From positions 1 to 52,309 of the forward strand of contig JAFRXS010000189.1 of assembly GCA_017443405.1 (NCBI GenBank): 52,309 nucleotides of DNA, written 5' to 3'. Shown here in pieces: positions 50,433 through 52,309 of this stretch. The notes below the pieces were generated by a model that did no database searches, was not told the DNA's origin, and saw nothing but the letters and a program-made list of their open reading frames with translations. The DNA is from Clostridia bacterium. Lineage in GTDB: Bacteria; Bacillota; Clostridia; Oscillospirales; Acutalibacteraceae. Position 1 is the stretch's first letter, and every line of letters starts with the position of its first letter. Made by a program: the position numbers and the translations under genes.

Positions 50433-50645
50433 ACAATTAGCAATTTGCAATGTGCAATTAATGGCGGGGCTGCGCCCCACACCCCGTTGGAAATGATGTT
50501 TGCCCTTCGGGCAAATGATGCCGCTTCGCTGATGATGCAGCCTGCGGCAATGATGTGTGCCTTCGGCACATTGACGGTGGGCTGCGCCATATGACGGGTG
50601 AGGGCGAAGCCCTCCCGAAATTGCACATTGCACATTGCTAATTGC
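50433..50645. repeat. Composite element with 26-base terminal inverted repeats and a long hairpin array
   Basis: Ends 50433-50458 and 50620-50645 are inverted copies (CAATNNN heptads). Inside: GGGGCTGCGCCCC, then TTGCCCTTCGGGCAA, GCTTCGC-type, GCAGCCTGCGGC-type and GTGCCTTCGGCAC hairpins joined by ATGATG (50486-50574, close match to 31911-32000), then GAGGGCGAAGCCCTC. Same family as 34998-35153 with more hairpins. Open frames across it are artefacts. Confidence 0.85.
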
Positions 50646-50732
50646 ACATTAATAATAGCACATTGCCAATTGCACATTTGTCACAGCAACTCCCGATCCC
50701 CCTCAATTAATAATATCATAGGAGATAACATC

Positions 50733-52055
50733 ATGAAAAAAGTCCGCATCGGAGTCTGCTGCCTTGCCCGTTACACCTACGACGTAGCAGCCGCTCTTGA
50801 AATATACAAAAAAGCTCTCGCCGACCTGGAGACCGTGCCCGAGGCTGAGTGGTCGGTCATATCCGATCCCGTGGTCGAGAAGACGGACGCCTCCGCCGCG
50901 GCGGCGAAGTTCAAGGCGGACGGCGTGGACGCGGTCGCCGTGATAAGCGGCACGTTCCACCTCGGCCACCTCGCGCTCATCATCACCCGCGAGGTCAAGA
51001 AGCCCGTCCTTCTGTGGGCGTTCAACGAGCTGCCCTACGACGGCGGCAAGATACGCCTCAACTCCGTCTGCGGCATGAACCTCAACGCCTCGAACCTCTA
51101 CAAGGCGGGCTTCTCGGACTTTGAGTGCGCCGTCGGCGACGTCATTGACCGCGACTGGGTCGACGCCGTCAGGATGAAGACCGCCCTCGAGCGCGCCCAT
51201 ATCGGCGTCGCGGGCTACCGCGCGGACGGCTTCTTCAATCTCGACATCGACGAGCCCGCCGGCTTCGGCTCTGCGGGCGTGCTGATAGACCACTACGAGC
51301 TTTCCGATATGTTCTCGCGCGAGGTGTCCGACGAGGACGTGAAGAAGCGCGAGGCGCAGGTCCGCTCGCTGTTCGGCTGCTCCGGCGTCACCGACGTCCA
51401 GGTCGAAAAGGTCGCCCGCCTGTGCGAGAGCACGAAGCGCTTCCTCGACGACAACAAGCTGGACGCGCTGGCGGTCAGATGCTGGCCGGAGTTCGCAAAC
51501 AGCTACGGCATCGCGCCCTGCGCGATGATGTCTGTGCTTCAGAGCGAGAGCAGGATACTCGCCTGCGAGGGCGATATCGAGGGCGCCGAGACGATGCTCG
51601 CAGCAGCCGCCGCGGGCTATGAAACGCCGTTCCTCGCCGACCTGTCGCAGGTCAACCTTGACGAGGATTACGCTCTGCTGTGGCACTGCGGCGTCGCGCC
51701 GGTCAATCTGTGCGACGGCGTCTGTGACTGCACTCTGGACACCTATTTCGCCGGCGGCAGGGGAGTCACCGCGGGCTTCGTGATGAAATCCGGCGGCTTC
51801 GACCTGATGAGGATAGACTCCGCGAGGGGCAAAACCCGGCTCTTCTTCTCGAAGGGCGCCGCCGAGCCGATGGAAAAGCAGCTTTCCGGGACCTACGCCA
51901 AGGTCCGCTTCGACTGCAGCGTCAGAGAGCTTCTCGACACCGTCACGAGCACCGGCGTCGCGCACCACCTCGCGATGTGCTACACCGACCGCTCGAGGGA
52001 AAGGGCGTTCGCGATCTTCGCGAGGATGATGGGGTATGAGGTCATAAGGCCGTAA
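50733..52055 (+). CDS. L-fucose/L-arabinose isomerase-family protein
   Basis: A 440-residue protein with the layout of the fucose/arabinose isomerase superfamily: N-terminal Rossmann-like domain (VGVCC-like RIGVCCLARYTYD, AVISGTFHLGHL), a middle domain with ARLCESTKRF and VRCWPEF, and a C-terminal beta region with the closing GVAHHLAMCY motif that carries a metal-site His. Family members interconvert aldoses and ketoses with Mn2+; some have other roles. It could work with the FGGY kinase and TalC-type aldolase nearby, but it is transcribed separately. AGGAG lies before ATG 50733; longer upstream openings run through repeat. Confidence 0.82.
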   Translation: MKKVRIGVCCLARYTYDVAAALEIYKKALADLETVPEAEWSVISDPVVEKTDASAAAAKFKADGVDAVAVISGTFHLGHLALIITREVKKPVLLWAFNELPYDGGKIRLNSVCGMNLNASNLYKAGFSDFECAVGDVIDRDWVDAVRMKTALERAHIGVAGYRADGFFNLDIDEPAGFGSAGVLIDHYELSDMFSREVSDEDVKKREAQVRSLFGCSGVTDVQVEKVARLCESTKRFLDDNKLDALAVRCWPEFANSYGIAPCAMMSVLQSESRILACEGDIEGAETMLAAAAAGYETPFLADLSQVNLDEDYALLWHCGVAPVNLCDGVCDCTLDTYFAGGRGVTAGFVMKSGGFDLMRIDSARGKTRLFFSKGAAEPMEKQLSGTYAKVRFDCSVRELLDTVTSTGVAHHLAMCYTDRSRERAFAIFARMMGYEVIRP

Positions 52056-52062
52056 GAGCTTA

Positions 52063-52191
52063 ATGTGCAATACCTGATTTAATCAGCAATGTGCAATGCC
52101 TGATTCAATTATCAATTAGCAATGTGCAATGCCTGATTCAATTATCAATTATCAATTAGCAATGTGCAATGAATGGTGGGCTTTGCCCACA
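52063..52191. repeat. CAATNNN heptad array with expanding copies, then a broken hairpin element
   Basis: CAATGTGCAATGCCTGATTC-type units repeat at about 33 and then 41 bases; the second gains an extra CAATTAT unit. It leads to GGTGGGCTTTGCCCAC, where the family pattern stops at about 52191 and unrelated sequence begins. Confidence 0.75.
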
Positions 52192-52197
52192 GGTGAG

Positions 52198-52239
52198 GTC
52201 AGCACATCGGTAAGTAGATAGTGTCAGCACATCGGTAAG
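52198..52239. repeat. 17-base direct repeat at the window end, possible insertion-sequence edge
   Basis: GTCAGCACATCGGTAAG at 52198-52214 and again, identical, at 52223-52239, followed by a similar GTGGTAAGTACA. It directly follows the broken repeat element. Multiple short subterminal repeats are typical of some insertion sequences (for example the IS21 family), but no transposase is visible before the window ends. Confidence 0.4.
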
Positions 52240-52309
52240 CCAGTGGTAAGTACACACCGGTCTCGTCAAGGTGGAGATCGGCGCAATTTCGGTAGGATCA
52301 CGGGGTAGA

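Noticed and set aside
50426..50677. Minus-strand ORFs upstream of the isomerase gene
   Set aside because: They translate the composite repeat element. The heptad arms give repeating peptide patterns without a start site.
50598..50732. Longer start for the isomerase-family gene
   Set aside because: The extra 45 codons lie in repeat sequence; ATG 50733 has AGGAG at the right distance and begins the conserved domain.
1..52309. tRNA or rRNA genes
   Set aside because: I scanned the intergenic gaps for cloverleaf-like patterns and rRNA signatures and saw none; the SRP RNA is the only RNA gene I can support.

Overview
The window is chromosomal DNA from an anaerobic, Gram-positive, GC-rich bacterium. 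It is most likely an uncultured gut member of the Clostridia (Oscillospirales or Christensenellales type). The evidence is the gene content: rubrerythrin, a radical-SAM activating enzyme, the thiI/cysteine desulfurase pair, the DUF512 protein next to der, DUF177 next to rpmF, a minimal SufC/SufB-like pair, a TSCPD protein, and dnaX-ybaB-recR beside an SRP RNA. Shine-Dalgarno sites are strong (AGGAGG type), sigma-70-like promoters are clear, and TTG and GTG starts are used. Taxonomy is inferred from gene content, not from a marker tree.

Layout. 1-6.0 kb, minus strand: an operon of cysteine desulfurase, thiI, a small CHC2-like zinc protein, a ceramidase-family protein and nadE (cut by the window edge), plus a separately promoted radical-SAM activase. 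6.1-8.4 kb, plus: a GPH-family transporter with a glycerophosphodiester phosphodiesterase. 8.4-12.4 kb: queA divergent from asd-dapA-dapB (lysine/diaminopimelate). 12.6-23.9 kb: a 1413-residue secreted Cys-rich repeat protein, a protein of unknown function, a secreted DNase I-fold phosphatase/nuclease, a class 3 lipase-like protein, an EF-G paralogue and rubrerythrin. 24.2-31.8 kb: a lipoprotein, then a minus-strand block of a membrane protein, der, the DUF512 protein, rpmF, DUF177, a small P-loop protein and pgi. 32.2-40.6 kb, plus: purE-sufC-sufB-like-ygjV, a reductase with a NahK-like kinase, a membrane protein with pduL, and walJ-rlmH. 40.8-42.35 kb: a prophage scrap (MuF/gp7-type head protein with a C-terminal effector-like domain, a small partner ORF, and the start of a GP20-type scaffold). 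42.4-50.3 kb, minus: a beta-hydroxyacid dehydrogenase with a TalC-type aldolase, then dnaX-ybaB-recR-FGGY kinase-unknown-TSCPD, headed by the SRP RNA gene. 50.7-52.1 kb, plus: a fucose/arabinose isomerase-family protein. The last 110 bases look like the edge of an unrelated, perhaps insertion-sequence-like, sequence.

The most unusual signal is not a gene. At least ten intergenic gaps carry one modular repeat system: AT-rich arms built of 7-base units (CAATNNN on one side, its complement on the other, or NNNTGCG) enclosing runs of tiny perfect GC hairpins joined by a short constant spacer (7 bases in the clearest array). Some copies form elements with 26-base terminal inverted repeats and a variable number of internal hairpins. 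Two about 175-base copies in inverted orientation bracket a 5 kb segment. The clearest array (37268-37550) has spacer ATATCGA in its left half and the complement TCGATAT in its right half. These arrays also sit at both broken edges of the prophage scrap. Other points of interest are a SSB-tail-like 28-residue repeat in DnaX, an apparently dead amidase domain in NadE, and a candidate MuF toxin/immunity remnant.
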